From Opitutales bacterium (lineage in GTDB: Bacteria > Verrucomicrobiota > Verrucomicrobiia > Opitutales > Seribacteraceae): a stretch of DNA of 64,000 bases. The position numbers and the translations under genes were made by a program. The notes under the pieces were generated by a model, which was given only the letters and a program-made list of their open reading frames with translations, did no database searches and was not told the DNA's origin. Shown piece after piece: positions 7,589-16,791 of the stretch (its first letter is position 1; every line of letters begins with the position of its first letter). The stretch lies in assembly GCA_029254745.1 (NCBI GenBank), contig JAQWWZ010000001.1, forward strand, positions 51,088-115,087, written 5' to 3'.

Positions 7589-9385
7589 ATGAAATCACAA
7601 GCCATTTGGAAAAACTTACCTAAAATAGGGATTCGCCCCACCATTGATGGGCGTTTAGGGGGAGTCCGGGAGTCTCTGGAAGAGCAAACGATGAACCAAG
7701 CAAAGAAGGTAGCTTCCTTAATTCAGGAAACCCTAACATACCCCCATGGTGAGCCCGTGCAGTGTGTGATTTCCGATTCATGCATTGGTGGAGTGGCAGA
7801 AGCCGCCCAGACCGCAGATCAATTTTCCCGTGAAGGGGTGGGTGTTTCGCTCACCGTGACCCCTTGCTGGTGTTATGGGTCTGAAACTATGGATATGGAT
7901 CCACTCATGCCAAAAGCAATTTGGGGATTCAATGGAACGGAAAGGCCAGGTGCGGTTTACTTAGCCGCGGCTTCCGCTGCTCATGCCCAAAAAGGAATTC
8001 CAGCATATAAAATATATGGAGAGGATGTACAGGACTCATCCGATGATTCCATTCCCGAAGATGTGCAGGAGAAAATCTTCCGCTTTATCCGTACTGGGCT
8101 TGCAGTTTCGATAATACGAGGAAAATCCTACCTTTCCATGGGAGGCACATCTATGGGTATTGTAGGCTCTACGGTAGACCCAGCTTTTTTTGAATCCTAC
8201 TTAGGTATGCGGGTTGAATTTACCGATATGTCCGAATTTTCCCGGCGTTTGAATGCGGACCTTTTTGATCAAGAAGAATATAAACGGGCAAAAGATTATG
8301 TAAAAACTAACTTTATTGAGGGAGCTGATTACAACGCAGAAGGCAAGCAAAGGACCCGGTCTCAATTAGACCAAGAATGGGAGACCTCTATAAAAATGTG
8401 CCTGATCGCCCGTGACCTTATGGTCGGTAACCCTAGGTTGGCAGAAAAAGGGTGGGGGGAAGAAGCACAAGGACATCACGCGATTGCCGCAGGTTTCCAG
8501 GGGCAGAGGCAATGGACTGATCATATGCCCAATGGTGATTTTATGGAAGCCGTCCTCAATTCCAGTTGGGATTGGAACGGAAAACGACCACCTTATGTAC
8601 TTGCCACTGAAAATGATGCCCTGAATGGCGTCTGTATGTTGTTTGGTCAGTTGCTCACCCACTCAGCTCAAGTATTTGCAGACCTCCGCACATATTGGAG
8701 CCCCAAGGCAGTCGAGCGTGTCAGTGGGAAAAAGCTGACAGGTCTTGCTGCGCATGGAATTCTTCATTTGATCAATTCCGGACCCGCTGCTTTGGATGGC
8801 ACTGGAGAACAGTGTGATTCTCAAGGCAGCCCGACGATGAAACCTTATTGGCAAATCACTGATGATGAAGTTGCAGCCTGTAATCAATCCACGAGCTGGC
8901 ATCCTTCCATTTCAGAATACTTTCCGGGGGGTGGTTGGTCTACCCGCTATAAAACAAAAGGAGGTATGCCTGTCACAATGACCCGTTTAAATATTGTAAA
9001 AGGCCTTGGTCCCGCCCTGCAACTTGCCGAGGGATACACCGTTGAGCTTGATCAAGATGTGCATGATGCTTTGGACCAGCGCACCAACCCAACCTGGCCA
9101 ACTACATGGTTTGCTCCTCGCCTTACCGGGAAAGGAGCTTTTGTAAGTGTTTATTCTGTTATGGACGCCTGGGGCTCCAACCATTGCGTGATGACCCCGG
9201 GGCATGTGGGAGCTGACTTTGTAACTTTAGCTGCCAATCTTCGCATACCTGTCTACATGCATAACTTGGAAGGCGAACAAATATTTCGCCCATCTTCGTG
9301 GACTGCCTTTGGAACTGCCGACCAGGAAGGAGCTGATTTTAGAGCGTGTGAGAAACTCGGACCTCTTTACACAACTTACAAGTAA
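7589..9385 (+). CDS. fucI: L-fucose isomerase
   Basis: A 598-residue enzyme (E. coli FucI is 591) that converts L-fucose to L-fuculose in the cytoplasm with a manganese ion. Family segments are very clear: [20 protein letters not shown] at the N-terminus, [15 protein letters not shown] (about 91-105), [18 protein letters not shown] in the active-site domain, [23 protein letters not shown] and [17 protein letters not shown] near the end. It starts 3 bases after the kinase stop, so both are co-translated. The pair makes the first two steps of fucose use, consistent with a life on algal or mucin-like polysaccharides. The products would still need an aldolase encoded elsewhere. Confidence 0.95.
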   Translation: MKSQAIWKNLPKIGIRPTIDGRLGGVRESLEEQTMNQAKKVASLIQETLTYPHGEPVQCVISDSCIGGVAEAAQTADQFSREGVGVSLTVTPCWCYGSETMDMDPLMPKAIWGFNGTERPGAVYLAAASAAHAQKGIPAYKIYGEDVQDSSDDSIPEDVQEKIFRFIRTGLAVSIIRGKSYLSMGGTSMGIVGSTVDPAFFESYLGMRVEFTDMSEFSRRLNADLFDQEEYKRAKDYVKTNFIEGADYNAEGKQRTRSQLDQEWETSIKMCLIARDLMVGNPRLAEKGWGEEAQGHHAIAAGFQGQRQWTDHMPNGDFMEAVLNSSWDWNGKRPPYVLATENDALNGVCMLFGQLLTHSAQVFADLRTYWSPKAVERVSGKKLTGLAAHGILHLINSGPAALDGTGEQCDSQGSPTMKPYWQITDDEVAACNQSTSWHPSISEYFPGGGWSTRYKTKGGMPVTMTRLNIVKGLGPALQLAEGYTVELDQDVHDALDQRTNPTWPTTWFAPRLTGKGAFVSVYSVMDAWGSNHCVMTPGHVGADFVTLAANLRIPVYMHNLEGEQIFRPSSWTAFGTADQEGADFRACEKLGPLYTTYK

Positions 9386-9398
9386 ATACCGGATTTGG

Positions 9399-9845
9399 CT
9401 ACTTTTTGCGCTCGTATTCCTCGTGCAGTTTGAGGATAGCCTCTTTCAATGACTTAGCCGCTTCTGCTTCCACGCTTTGCTTTGTTTTCATCGCACTTAC
9501 CAGTACTTCATGAGAAGCAACCAACAATTTATTGTAATGAGGGGCGCTGGATTTAATTCTCTGAATCAAAAAGTATTCCGCCACTATCTTTTGAATGTTC
9601 GAGGCATGAGACTCCTTCGTCGCCACCCAACGAGTTAATTGATTTTGGGATTGAGCATCATTTTTGACACTCAACTGATGGATAAGTTTTGATGCTTTAT
9701 CTATGGTTTTATGATCCTCTAGCATTTGTTCAAAACGCAACTGGTCGGTGTACACTCCACAAGGTACTTGGCAGTGGCCTAAAGCCTGCGAGGTTGAGAA
9801 AGAATAAAAGATAGAACTAATAAGAAGGAGAGTTTCAAGTTTCAT
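9399..9845 (-). CDS. sodN: Nickel superoxide dismutase with signal peptide
   Basis: A Ni-SOD that disproportionates superoxide. The nickel hook HCQVPCGVY is unmistakable: the mature N-terminal His, Cys2 and Cys6 bind nickel. I take the Met at 9845 as the start; a frame open to 9905 adds 20 residues of no value. This start gives MKLETLLLISSIFYSF...SQALG, a Sec-type signal peptide with an A-L-G cleavage site directly before His24. Cleavage there yields a mature enzyme of about 125 residues, near the usual 117. Four-helix-bundle residues follow (MLEDHKTID, ATKESHASN). Streptomyces SodN instead carries a propeptide cut by SodX. No sodX is seen here. It converges with fucI, 13 bases apart. Confidence 0.93.
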   Translation of the reverse strand: MKLETLLLISSIFYSFSTSQALGHCQVPCGVYTDQLRFEQMLEDHKTIDKASKLIHQLSVKNDAQSQNQLTRWVATKESHASNIQKIVAEYFLIQRIKSSAPHYNKLLVASHEVLVSAMKTKQSVEAEAAKSLKEAILKLHEEYERKK

Positions 9846-9953
9846 AAATGTAAGAGTTGTTGATAAAATATAATTACACTCAAAATATGTTGGTGAGAAA
9901 GCCAAGTCAAACCGATCAGAAATCCTGTATAATTTTTATACAAGTATTTTATT

Positions 9954-10130
9954 ATGACCATCACACGTGTTTTTTTCTGGAATGTAATTGATCGCCAAAA
10001 GATAAAAATACTCGGATTCTCTTATTACGAAGGGGATACCTTATATGCTTCACTTGTTTTGAGGTCCTTCAATCCCGGGCACACCACCATCATTCTTACA
10101 CTATTTTACTACCCCATGGTTGTGGTATAA
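9954..10130 (+). pseudogene. HIT-family (histidine triad) N-terminal remnant
   Basis: A 58-codon frame that resembles the first third of HIT nucleotide hydrolases. The part YYEGDTLYASLVLRSFNPGH matches the family pattern E-D/GDTLYAFLDIRPxNPGHTLIIPK, and VIDRQK matches the preceding KI(I/V)xGE region. The zinc-type CxFC is absent (FFWN), the IPKxHY part is altered to ILTLFYY, and a stop comes before the histidine triad. I see no continuation in other frames of the next 300 bases. It is most likely a decayed fragment, but the resemblance rests on about 30 residues and is uncertain. The rest of 9846-10460 holds no other gene. Confidence 0.4.
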
Positions 10131-10460
10131 AAAAGTCTGGTTATTTACTTTAAGGCCAAAAATTACTTCAACTGCGAGAATTTACTGTTTAGATCAAACC
10201 AAAAGGGGAGAGTTATGTGAATCCGCTTACAAACCGGCATTGATGGTTTTTATTAACTGTTGCATGCGAGATGAATCAGATTTCATTTAAGTAAGTTCAA
10301 TCTTTAATTCAAACAAGCAGCACCAGTCAGATGTATATGGAAAGTTCTATTGTTTTACCCTTCAATAAAATCCTTTGTCATTGCGAAATGATAAGAATAA
10401 TACAAAATGAATAAATCGTCCGAGTTAAATCAAAAAGTTTTCTCGAATGTTTCAATATTA

Positions 10461-10537
10461 GCGGGAGTAGCTCAGTTGGATAGAGCATCGGTCTTCTAAA
10501 CCGGTGGTCGTGGGTTCGAATCCCACCTCCCGCGCCA
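10461..10537 (+). tRNA. tRNA-Arg (anticodon TCT)
   Basis: A full cloverleaf is visible. The acceptor arm GCGGGAG pairs with CTCCCGC, the D arm GCTC pairs with GAGC, and the anticodon stem CGGTC-type pairing holds the loop CTTCTAA with anticodon TCT. The T arm is GTGGG/CCCAC around TTCGAAT. The discriminator is G and the CCA end is encoded (10535-10537). It reads AGA and AGG codons. It stands alone, followed by a gene-free block. Confidence 0.97.
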
Positions 10538-11265
10538 TTTTGAACTAAGTGAATAGTTTTGAATGGAGCAGAAGAAGGTTTAATTTAGCAGTTTATAAAT
10601 TATATTTTAAGATGAATAATGTTGAATAATTTGACATTTTTTAATGATAAACTGACAGCAAGTAGACCATGAAGTCATGATATTTCTAAAAAGACTTCTC
10701 AGCTTTGACATTATTTAGTCAGTTATAAAAAATGATTCCTTAATGCAGGTAAAAAATCTTTGCTTCAAAAGTGTAGTCAGATTTATTTTTGAAAGTGGCT
10801 GGAATCGAACGAATGATGGCGGGCTCTGACTTTTGAAAACAAAGAGTAAACAACCACCGACTTTGTCGGGGTGCCTGCGGCAGAACCAACCACCTACATT
10901 GGTGCTTGCCGCCCTAGGGCACCCACTGCTTTGCAGCACGGTCGCTATGCTCTCTGTTCTCTCGTTCCACTCGGTTGTCGGGGCGAGCGGCCTATTCGTT
11001 ATTTAAAATTCACGATTTCGCCACCTGCAGCAGACCGCTGACCTCCTGGCGGATAAAAAAATCCTTTTTTTCATAAACTTCCGATTTGGGTCGGAATCAG
11101 ACTTTTGAGGGAGGTGTAACTGCCGTACTGCCCAGGCGCGAGGTACCGGGTGTTCGACGACTTACTTTAAGCTTCAATTATATTGCTCCCATTAAAGATG
11201 AGATTTTAGGGTGGTAAGAAAGAGCTGCTAAGAAATAAGTCCGACATTTAATCGTTGATCAATTA
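10538..11265. other. Gene-free block downstream of tRNA-Arg, hairpin-rich
   Basis: This 728-base stretch has no convincing gene on either strand. Its first part (10538-10790) is very AT-rich. The middle (about 10800-11160) is clearly GC-richer than its surroundings and full of short palindromes: CCGAC/GTCGG around TTT (10857-10869), GCCCTAGGGC (10911-10920), CTGCTTTGCAGC-like at about 10925, and TTCCGA/TCGGAA (11079-11096). A minus-strand frame of 74 codons at 10715-10939 looks artificial. It could be a decayed element that once used the tRNA gene as a target, or a structured RNA; the sequence alone does not decide. Confidence 0.5.
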
Positions 11266-12384
11266 GTGAAATACAAGATTGTTGAAAACTTGACTGAATC
11301 ACCCACACCCATTTCTACCTCGACACCTACGACGGCTTGCTTGATTCGTATTTCGAAAAACTTTGAACATTTTGCAGATGATATCATCTCCGATCTTGAT
11401 GCTTCTCTGACAAAACGATTAGGGCAGGAATACTTTCTGTTAAAATGTGAAGATCCGAGTAAAATCCGAAGTTCAGACGCGACTCGTTACATTAGGTGGA
11501 ATCTCGCGATGGACCATGCCTGGCCCTGTCGGCCGGAAAAAATGAAAGATTTTGTAGAGAAAGGAGCCAGAGCCCTTTTTCAGAAGTTCGGTGGATGTAA
11601 TTTACAGGGCATTTTCATAGGGATTTTAGATGCCAGTTCGACTCACAACCCTTACAAGTCTATGGCGTCTAATCTTCGAGGACGCACGCTGCAGTTATTC
11701 GCCCACGAACTGGGGGCATTTAAAGATGTTGAAGGACAGAACCCAAAAGCTCAAAGTCTCTTCTGTTTAGTCGGGAAGGAAGGGCTTTATTGTGGAGTGC
11801 ATAGTCCTTTGCAGGCAAATGGTTTTTATCCTGGAGGAACAAAATTTATCAGCCAAAAAGCACCTCATACCATTAGTCGTGCTGGAGCGAAAATAGCGGA
11901 GGCATTGCATTACCTGAAGCTGCACCAACCACTACCAGCTACGGGAAGTCATTGGTTAGAATTGGGAGCTTGTCCGGGTGGGATGACTTCTGAACTGCTT
12001 GAGCGAGGGTATCAAGTAACAGCAATTGATCGAGCGCCTCTGGATGAGCGCCTCAAGGGTCGTAGGGGCCTGAGTTTTAAGAAGGGGGATGTGGCACGCT
12101 ATAACCCTGTTCCGCAAGCCCAGTTTGATTGTCTGCTCTGTGATATGAATGGCGATGTGGAAGTTTCACTGAAGCAAGTGGTCCGATTATCTGAAAGCTT
12201 GATACCAGGAGGTCTTATTTTATTTACTTTAAAAACTCCTGGCGTCACCACTTTTAAGGAATGTAATTCCCTCTATCACCGAGCGATTGAAAGGGCAAAG
12301 GCCGGTGGTCTGAAGCAAATTGCATGCACTCACCTGACTTATAACCGACATGAGTTTACGCTTTTTCTAAAGAAAACTCATTGA
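11266..12384 (+). CDS. rlmM: RlmM-like 23S rRNA ribose 2'-O-methyltransferase
   Basis: A 372-residue SAM-dependent RNA methyltransferase resembling RlmM, which methylates C2498 of 23S rRNA. An N-terminal THUMP-like region (about 25-150) leads into a Rossmann fold. SAM-binding motif I is LELGACPGG (231-239), followed by a VTAIDRAPL strand end and the CLLCDMNGDVEV motif. The start is GTG at 11266, and the first 20 residues are poorly conserved, so the true start could be slightly inside. Length is close to E. coli RlmM (366). Neighbours give no further clue. Confidence 0.85.
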   Translation: MKYKIVENLTESPTPISTSTPTTACLIRISKNFEHFADDIISDLDASLTKRLGQEYFLLKCEDPSKIRSSDATRYIRWNLAMDHAWPCRPEKMKDFVEKGARALFQKFGGCNLQGIFIGILDASSTHNPYKSMASNLRGRTLQLFAHELGAFKDVEGQNPKAQSLFCLVGKEGLYCGVHSPLQANGFYPGGTKFISQKAPHTISRAGAKIAEALHYLKLHQPLPATGSHWLELGACPGGMTSELLERGYQVTAIDRAPLDERLKGRRGLSFKKGDVARYNPVPQAQFDCLLCDMNGDVEVSLKQVVRLSESLIPGGLILFTLKTPGVTTFKECNSLYHRAIERAKAGGLKQIACTHLTYNRHEFTLFLKKTH

Positions 12385-12527
12385 GGCAAATCATTTAGGT
12401 TTTTCATTTCCGCAGTGGTGTAAGAATCCATTTCAGTGATTCCCGTAATAGCGATCTAGCTGAAGTTGAGTATCGGGACATAGCTTAATTTTTTTATTTG
12501 TAGAAAAGGTCAATCGAAGACTATTAA

Positions 12528-12743
12528 TTGTCGGTGAGTAATTTCAAAAGGATGCATCTTATTGCCGGAACCATGGCGATTGTTTTCCTTGTTTGGTTTA
12601 CTCCAAGGTTAGTGGAGGCAATGGTGCAGAATTGGCAAGATGCATTTGGGTTAGCTGCGAGTATCGTGCTGGGAGGATATATGATCGGTTGCCTTGCTGG
12701 CTTAGTCGTGAATTTTATTCTGATGTTTTTTCAGGAAAATTAG
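12528..12743 (+). CDS. Small two-helix membrane protein
   Basis: A 71-residue protein with two hydrophobic helices (about residues 9-27 and 40-66) and almost no soluble part; I do not recognise the family. The listed start is TTG. Alternatives are GTG at 12534 and ATG at 12552, which has AAAAGG directly before it, too close for a normal ribosome site. The clean hydrophobic pattern supports a real gene, probably in the inner membrane. Confidence 0.55.
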   Translation: MSVSNFKRMHLIAGTMAIVFLVWFTPRLVEAMVQNWQDAFGLAASIVLGGYMIGCLAGLVVNFILMFFQEN

Positions 12744-13003
12744 TTTTGAGTAGTCATTGCACTCTATCTGGTAATCTGTAAGACCAGGAAAGTGGGTATA
12801 CTATCGGTCAATATTTTTCGGGAACCCTGTTTTCTTCAGGCAGAGGGGCGGGTGTGTTACTTGTACATTGAACTGTAATTCCTCCTCTTGCTGTCATCCT
12901 GGGGGGGGGACAATGAATGATTAAAACTGTACGCAATTGCTAGTTGGAGAAACTTTCCAACTGAATCCAATATGTTTCTGAGGTTCTTGGTCTAGAGCCT
13001 AAA

Positions 13004-13354
13004 TTAATCCGGGCTTGGTAGCTTTGTGAAAAATGGAAGATAGACCAAGATGCAAGCAAGGGACATGGTGACGAAAAGGTCTTGATAATAAGGCATTTCA
13101 AAAATACCAATTAAAGATATAGATTCAGCTAAGGCCAAACCGATTACAAAAACCGGAAGTTTATTTAGCGATCTGGGAAAGACTAGAACCCGAATAGCAA
13201 GGCTACTTAATAGCAAGGCAACAATAAGAGTGCCCGGTAACATTTCAATAGCCTCCTTTTCCGGGTTTTCGGTTCCAAGCAAAAAGCGATATGAAAAGGT
13301 GCACGAAAAAAGAATTACCCAAATAATCCACAATGAAAACTTTGAAGAATACAC
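13004..13354 (-). CDS. Hypothetical membrane protein, four helices
   Basis: A 116-residue protein with hydrophobic segments at about 8-24, 38-58, 66-84 and 88-108. Polar loops are short and the C-terminus ends in a charged tail. No motif identifies a family. The pattern of evenly spaced helices and a Met start suits a small inner-membrane protein. About 260 bases without a gene separate it from the preceding small membrane protein, which is on the other strand. Confidence 0.6.
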   Translation of the reverse strand: MYSSKFSLWIIWVILFSCTFSYRFLLGTENPEKEAIEMLPGTLIVALLLSSLAIRVLVFPRSLNKLPVFVIGLALAESISLIGIFEMPYYQDLFVTMSLACILVYLPFFTKLPSPD

Positions 13355-13615
13355 CCTATCACCGAGATTAAGCTGAGGATTTTTGTCAATTTACTAATCT
13401 AACAGGTCTGTCTCTCGATTACAGACCTGATAGTCAGACGCTTTTGATGGGTTGCCACCTTAATAAAGACTACCGGATGGCTACCTTTTCGGTTCCGAAT
13501 TCCCCGGCTCATCCCTTGTTATGGGTAAGGCAACTTGTGGGATTAGAAATAATTTCATCCGCCTGCAATCCCGATGAAATTATCGAAGGATTCTATGTTC
13601 CTTGCACTCCGAAGA

Positions 13616-14326
13616 TCACTCTATTTCAAACTTTACCTGCACACGAACCCGGATAATGAGTTCTTGAGGTGCTTGAATTGGAACATCACTGGCCATCATT
13701 GCACCAGACTCCATCATGCTACGTCTAGCTTGGATGGGGCGGTTGGAATGTGAAGTTTCTTGGATTGTCAAAGGTAGCCCAACTTCTGTGTCCAATGCAT
13801 TTGTCATCATCTCAGCTTTTACAAGAGCGTTTTTTACAGCTAAGATCCGGGCCTCTTCTTCCATTGCCTGCGTATCTTCAACGGTAAATGAAAGGGATTC
13901 AAAATTATTTCCTCCAGATTCAATAATCAATTCCATATATTCCCCAACACGGTCAAGATCCCGAACTTTTACCATGAGGGTATTGGTTGCCCGATAGCCT
14001 ACGACCAAGGGTGATTGATTTTTGCGATACTGATGTTGAGGGGAAAGTGAAAAACGGGTGGTTTCAAGGTCATCTTCCTGAATATCTTTTTCTTTGAGGA
14101 CAGAAATAATCTCAGCGATAGAGGCATTGTTAGCTCGGGTTGCTGCTTTTGCACTCTTCGATGTGGTCAAGACACCGAAGCGTAGAATGGCAAGGTCGGC
14201 AGGAGTTTCGACCACACCTTCACCGGTCACCTGAATCCACCTAGGATCTAATTTCTCATTTGCAGGAGATACTATGGTAGCAATCAAAAAACAAAAGATC
14301 AGGAGTGTTTTGGTGATAAGTTTCAT
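13616..14326 (-). CDS. SIMPL (DUF541) domain secreted protein
   Basis: A secreted or periplasmic SIMPL-domain protein. The Met at 14326 gives a clean signal peptide (MKLITKTLLIFCFLIATIVSPANE); the frame extends 12 residues further but without benefit. The family signature is present: QVTGEGVVETPADLAILRFGV at the start of the mature protein, a central YRATNTLMVKVRDLD segment and A-rich helix VKNALVKAEMMTNAL. Members include E. coli YggE and a brucella outer-membrane protein; their function is mostly unknown, with links to oxidative stress. It is monocistronic here. Confidence 0.85.
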   Translation of the reverse strand: MKLITKTLLIFCFLIATIVSPANEKLDPRWIQVTGEGVVETPADLAILRFGVLTTSKSAKAATRANNASIAEIISVLKEKDIQEDDLETTRFSLSPQHQYRKNQSPLVVGYRATNTLMVKVRDLDRVGEYMELIIESGGNNFESLSFTVEDTQAMEEEARILAVKNALVKAEMMTNALDTEVGLPLTIQETSHSNRPIQARRSMMESGAMMASDVPIQAPQELIIRVRVQVKFEIE

Positions 14327-14569
14327 TTCCTTAGCTATTGCAGAAATATAAAGTGTTTTCAAGTACTCTTATTATACAGCAAACGCTTACCATGTAACTA
14401 TTACAGGGAGTTTTAAATGCCTCTGCGACCGCTGTGGTGGTGAACCCCATTAGGTCGATCTGGTTACTTCTACTTTTGACAACAGAGTGACCCTTCTGGT
14501 GATTTTGAATGGTTCCAATCACTCATAGAATGTTAAAAACTTTATTTAAGTGTTTGATGTTTTCTGAAA

Positions 14570-15316
14570 TTGAAGAATATCCTCTACCTTTTTATTAAAC
14601 TTGCTATGAAATCAATATTTGGTCCTCGCCCTTCATATTATACACGGATGTTACGGGAGAATCCCCAGACTGGTTTGGGTTTTATTTTTAGCTTTTTTCT
14701 GATTATTGGTTGCTCACCAAGCTCGACCGATGATCCTGCAGTTTTAAAATCTGATAAACCTGAGGTTGCCCTTAAGGATATAGCCGGTATCAATCCAGAT
14801 GAAGTATTCTTAGAGGAGGTAGTTATTGAGGAGGTTACAATTGATTTTGATGATCTGTCTTTCGTTAAAAAAGCAGACTTGGGTGTAAATGAAGATAATT
14901 TGCATTTATTAAAAGCCAGGGACACTCTTTATTCCGGTGGCGTGCACAGCTTTTACGATAACAAAAAATTGGCGTTGAGATATAGCGTGAAAGATGGTCT
15001 GAGAGATGGCCCATATGAAAAATATTTTGAAAATGGAAATCTCAATCGAAGGTGCTCCTTTAAAAAAGGTAAATTACACGGAAGCTTTACAAAACTTTAT
15101 CCAAGTGGAAAGCCTGCGAGTAAGGGACAATACCTAAATGATATGGAAGTGGGGGTTTTTACTTGGTGGCATGAAAATGGGCTTCGTTCAGAGCAAGGAG
15201 GCTTTAACAAAGGGAAAGAGCATGGGGTGTGGATGTACTATTCAGAAATAGGCACAGTTCTAAAGAGGATTGTCTTTTATGAGGGTGAAGAGTTGTTAGT
15301 TGAAGATGGGTATTAA
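14570..15316 (+). CDS. Lipoprotein with YwqK/MORN-like repeats
   Basis: A 248-residue protein whose second half (about 115-240) is built from tandem repeats of about 22 residues with the pattern G-x-x-x-G-x-(Y/F)-x-x-(Y/W)-(Y/H)-x-(N/S)-G. Examples are RDGPYEKYFENGNL, LHGSFTKLYPSGKP, EVGVFTWWHENGLR and EHGVWMYYSEIG. This is the YwqK/MORN_2 type seen in many Bacteroidetes and PVC proteins. Before it stands a lipobox (FLIIGC, Cys48), so it is likely a membrane-anchored lipoprotein. The N-terminus to the lipobox is long; the Met at 14648 (MLRENPQTG) would give a more normal signal peptide. Binding partner unknown. Confidence 0.72.
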   Translation: MKNILYLFIKLAMKSIFGPRPSYYTRMLRENPQTGLGFIFSFFLIIGCSPSSTDDPAVLKSDKPEVALKDIAGINPDEVFLEEVVIEEVTIDFDDLSFVKKADLGVNEDNLHLLKARDTLYSGGVHSFYDNKKLALRYSVKDGLRDGPYEKYFENGNLNRRCSFKKGKLHGSFTKLYPSGKPASKGQYLNDMEVGVFTWWHENGLRSEQGGFNKGKEHGVWMYYSEIGTVLKRIVFYEGEELLVEDGY

Positions 15317-15382
15317 CCTCTTATTCGCTTCCTTGATATTTTCTGTTTGCTTGAAATTATGCACCTTTTGTATGTATGAGAA

Positions 15383-16756
15383 ATGAATAGCTCTCTGATT
15401 CGTTTTTGCTTTCTCATGTTTTTCCAATTTTTTACTTGGGGAGCTTGGTTCACGACTCTTGGCTTGTGCCTCGGAAGTAATCAGTTTGGGGCTTACACTG
15501 CTGCCGCCTACGGTGCCGCTCCCCTCGGAGCGATGATTGCTCCTTTATTTCTGGCTGTAATCGCGGATCGCTTTTTCCCATCACAGGTTGTGATGGGTTT
15601 CCTATTCATAGTTGGAGGTATTTTACTTTTAATGGTGCCAGAAGTTCTAGGTGCTGGCAATGGGGATATGATGATTACCCTTTTACTTGGAAACATGTTG
15701 TGTTTTATGCCAACTCTTGGTTTGGCAAACTCGATTGCGTTTGCAAACTTGGACAGACTGGAGTTTCCAAAGGTTCGTGTTTGGGGTACGATTGGCTGGA
15801 TTGCTTCAGGTTTTTTGGTTGGGCTTTTGGGATGGTCGGCAAAATTTGAAATTTTCTATTTGGCTGGCACCACATCCCTAATCCTAGGCGGCTTTTCTTT
15901 TTGCCTACCCCACACGCCTGCACCTGCTAAAGGCAAGCCGGTGAATATAAGGGATTTATTTATGCTCGACGCTTTTAGTCTCCTAAAGCGCCCCGCCTTT
16001 TTTGTTTTTATTCTTTGCTCTACTCTAATTTGTATCCCCTTGGCCTATTATTACGGAACTATGAGCTATTATTTGGGCAATACTGGCTTTGTTCAACCAG
16101 CTTCTACCATGGCAATCGGGCAAATATCTGAAATCTTTTTTATGCTTTTGATACCCTTCTTTTTTCGCAAGTTGGGGGTAAAGAAAATGATTTTAATTGG
16201 TATGCTCGCATGGGTTTTACGGTATACTTTGTTTTCAATCGGTGCACCTGAGCAAGTGCAATGGATGATTTTTATGGGCATTGCCTTGCACGGTATATGT
16301 TACGACTTCTTTTTTGTGACTGGATTTATGTACACGGATAAAGAGGCACCATCAACTATTCGTAATCAGGCACAAAGCATGTTGGTCTTTTTTACGCAAG
16401 GTTTGGGTATGTATGTGGGATATGGCGTTTGTTTTGGCATTTTTTACCAAGTTCCATCCTCATTGTTTGGGATATCGCTTGACTTTACCTCATGGGGTAG
16501 GGGCGTACCGGGTTTTGGTGAACTGGATCAGTCTATTAATGCCTTAAGGGACGAAGGAACAAACAATATGTTAGAACAGTTTGGGCAAATGTTTGCAGTC
16601 AATATCCCGGCAGGGTTACCAAGCGAATTACTTGTATCTACTATGGTTGAGTGGAAGGATTATTGGATGTTTCCAGCCCTCATGGCAGTTACTGTTGCTG
16701 CTGTTTTCATGCTTTTTTTCTGGGATAAGGGAACTGATGGAACCGACAGCGACTAG
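15383..16756 (+). CDS. MFS nucleoside:H+ symporter family transporter
   Basis: A 457-residue transporter of the nucleoside:proton symporter family (NupG/XapB-like). The N-terminus is typical: a helix with FFQFFTWGAWFTTLG, then a loop with IADRFFPSQ, then VRVWGTIGWIASG at the start of helix 5. About 12 membrane segments can be drawn. NupG relatives import nucleosides by proton coupling. It is of interest that a second, unrelated nucleoside transporter (CNT type) at 62 kb is decayed. The start has ATG with AGAAATG context, and no operon partner is seen. Confidence 0.85.
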   Translation: MNSSLIRFCFLMFFQFFTWGAWFTTLGLCLGSNQFGAYTAAAYGAAPLGAMIAPLFLAVIADRFFPSQVVMGFLFIVGGILLLMVPEVLGAGNGDMMITLLLGNMLCFMPTLGLANSIAFANLDRLEFPKVRVWGTIGWIASGFLVGLLGWSAKFEIFYLAGTTSLILGGFSFCLPHTPAPAKGKPVNIRDLFMLDAFSLLKRPAFFVFILCSTLICIPLAYYYGTMSYYLGNTGFVQPASTMAIGQISEIFFMLLIPFFFRKLGVKKMILIGMLAWVLRYTLFSIGAPEQVQWMIFMGIALHGICYDFFFVTGFMYTDKEAPSTIRNQAQSMLVFFTQGLGMYVGYGVCFGIFYQVPSSLFGISLDFTSWGRGVPGFGELDQSINALRDEGTNNMLEQFGQMFAVNIPAGLPSELLVSTMVEWKDYWMFPALMAVTVAAVFMLFFWDKGTDGTDSD

Positions 16757-16791
16757 CAGGACACAGGCAATCTTCCAAGAAAAATTTAATT

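Noticed and set aside
10800..10815. tRNA T-loop-like sequence on the minus strand
   Set aside because: The reverse complement contains TTCGATT, but the flanking bases do not pair as a T stem, so it is not a tRNA fragment.
10715..10939. 74-codon minus-strand frame in the GC-rich block after tRNA-Arg
   Set aside because: Its residues (many Cys, Arg, Pro, Phe) follow from the palindromic, GC-rich DNA and do not look like a protein.
13444..13656. 70-codon plus-strand frame overlapping the SIMPL gene 3' end
   Set aside because: It overlaps the well-supported SIMPL gene by 41 bases and shows no recognisable features.
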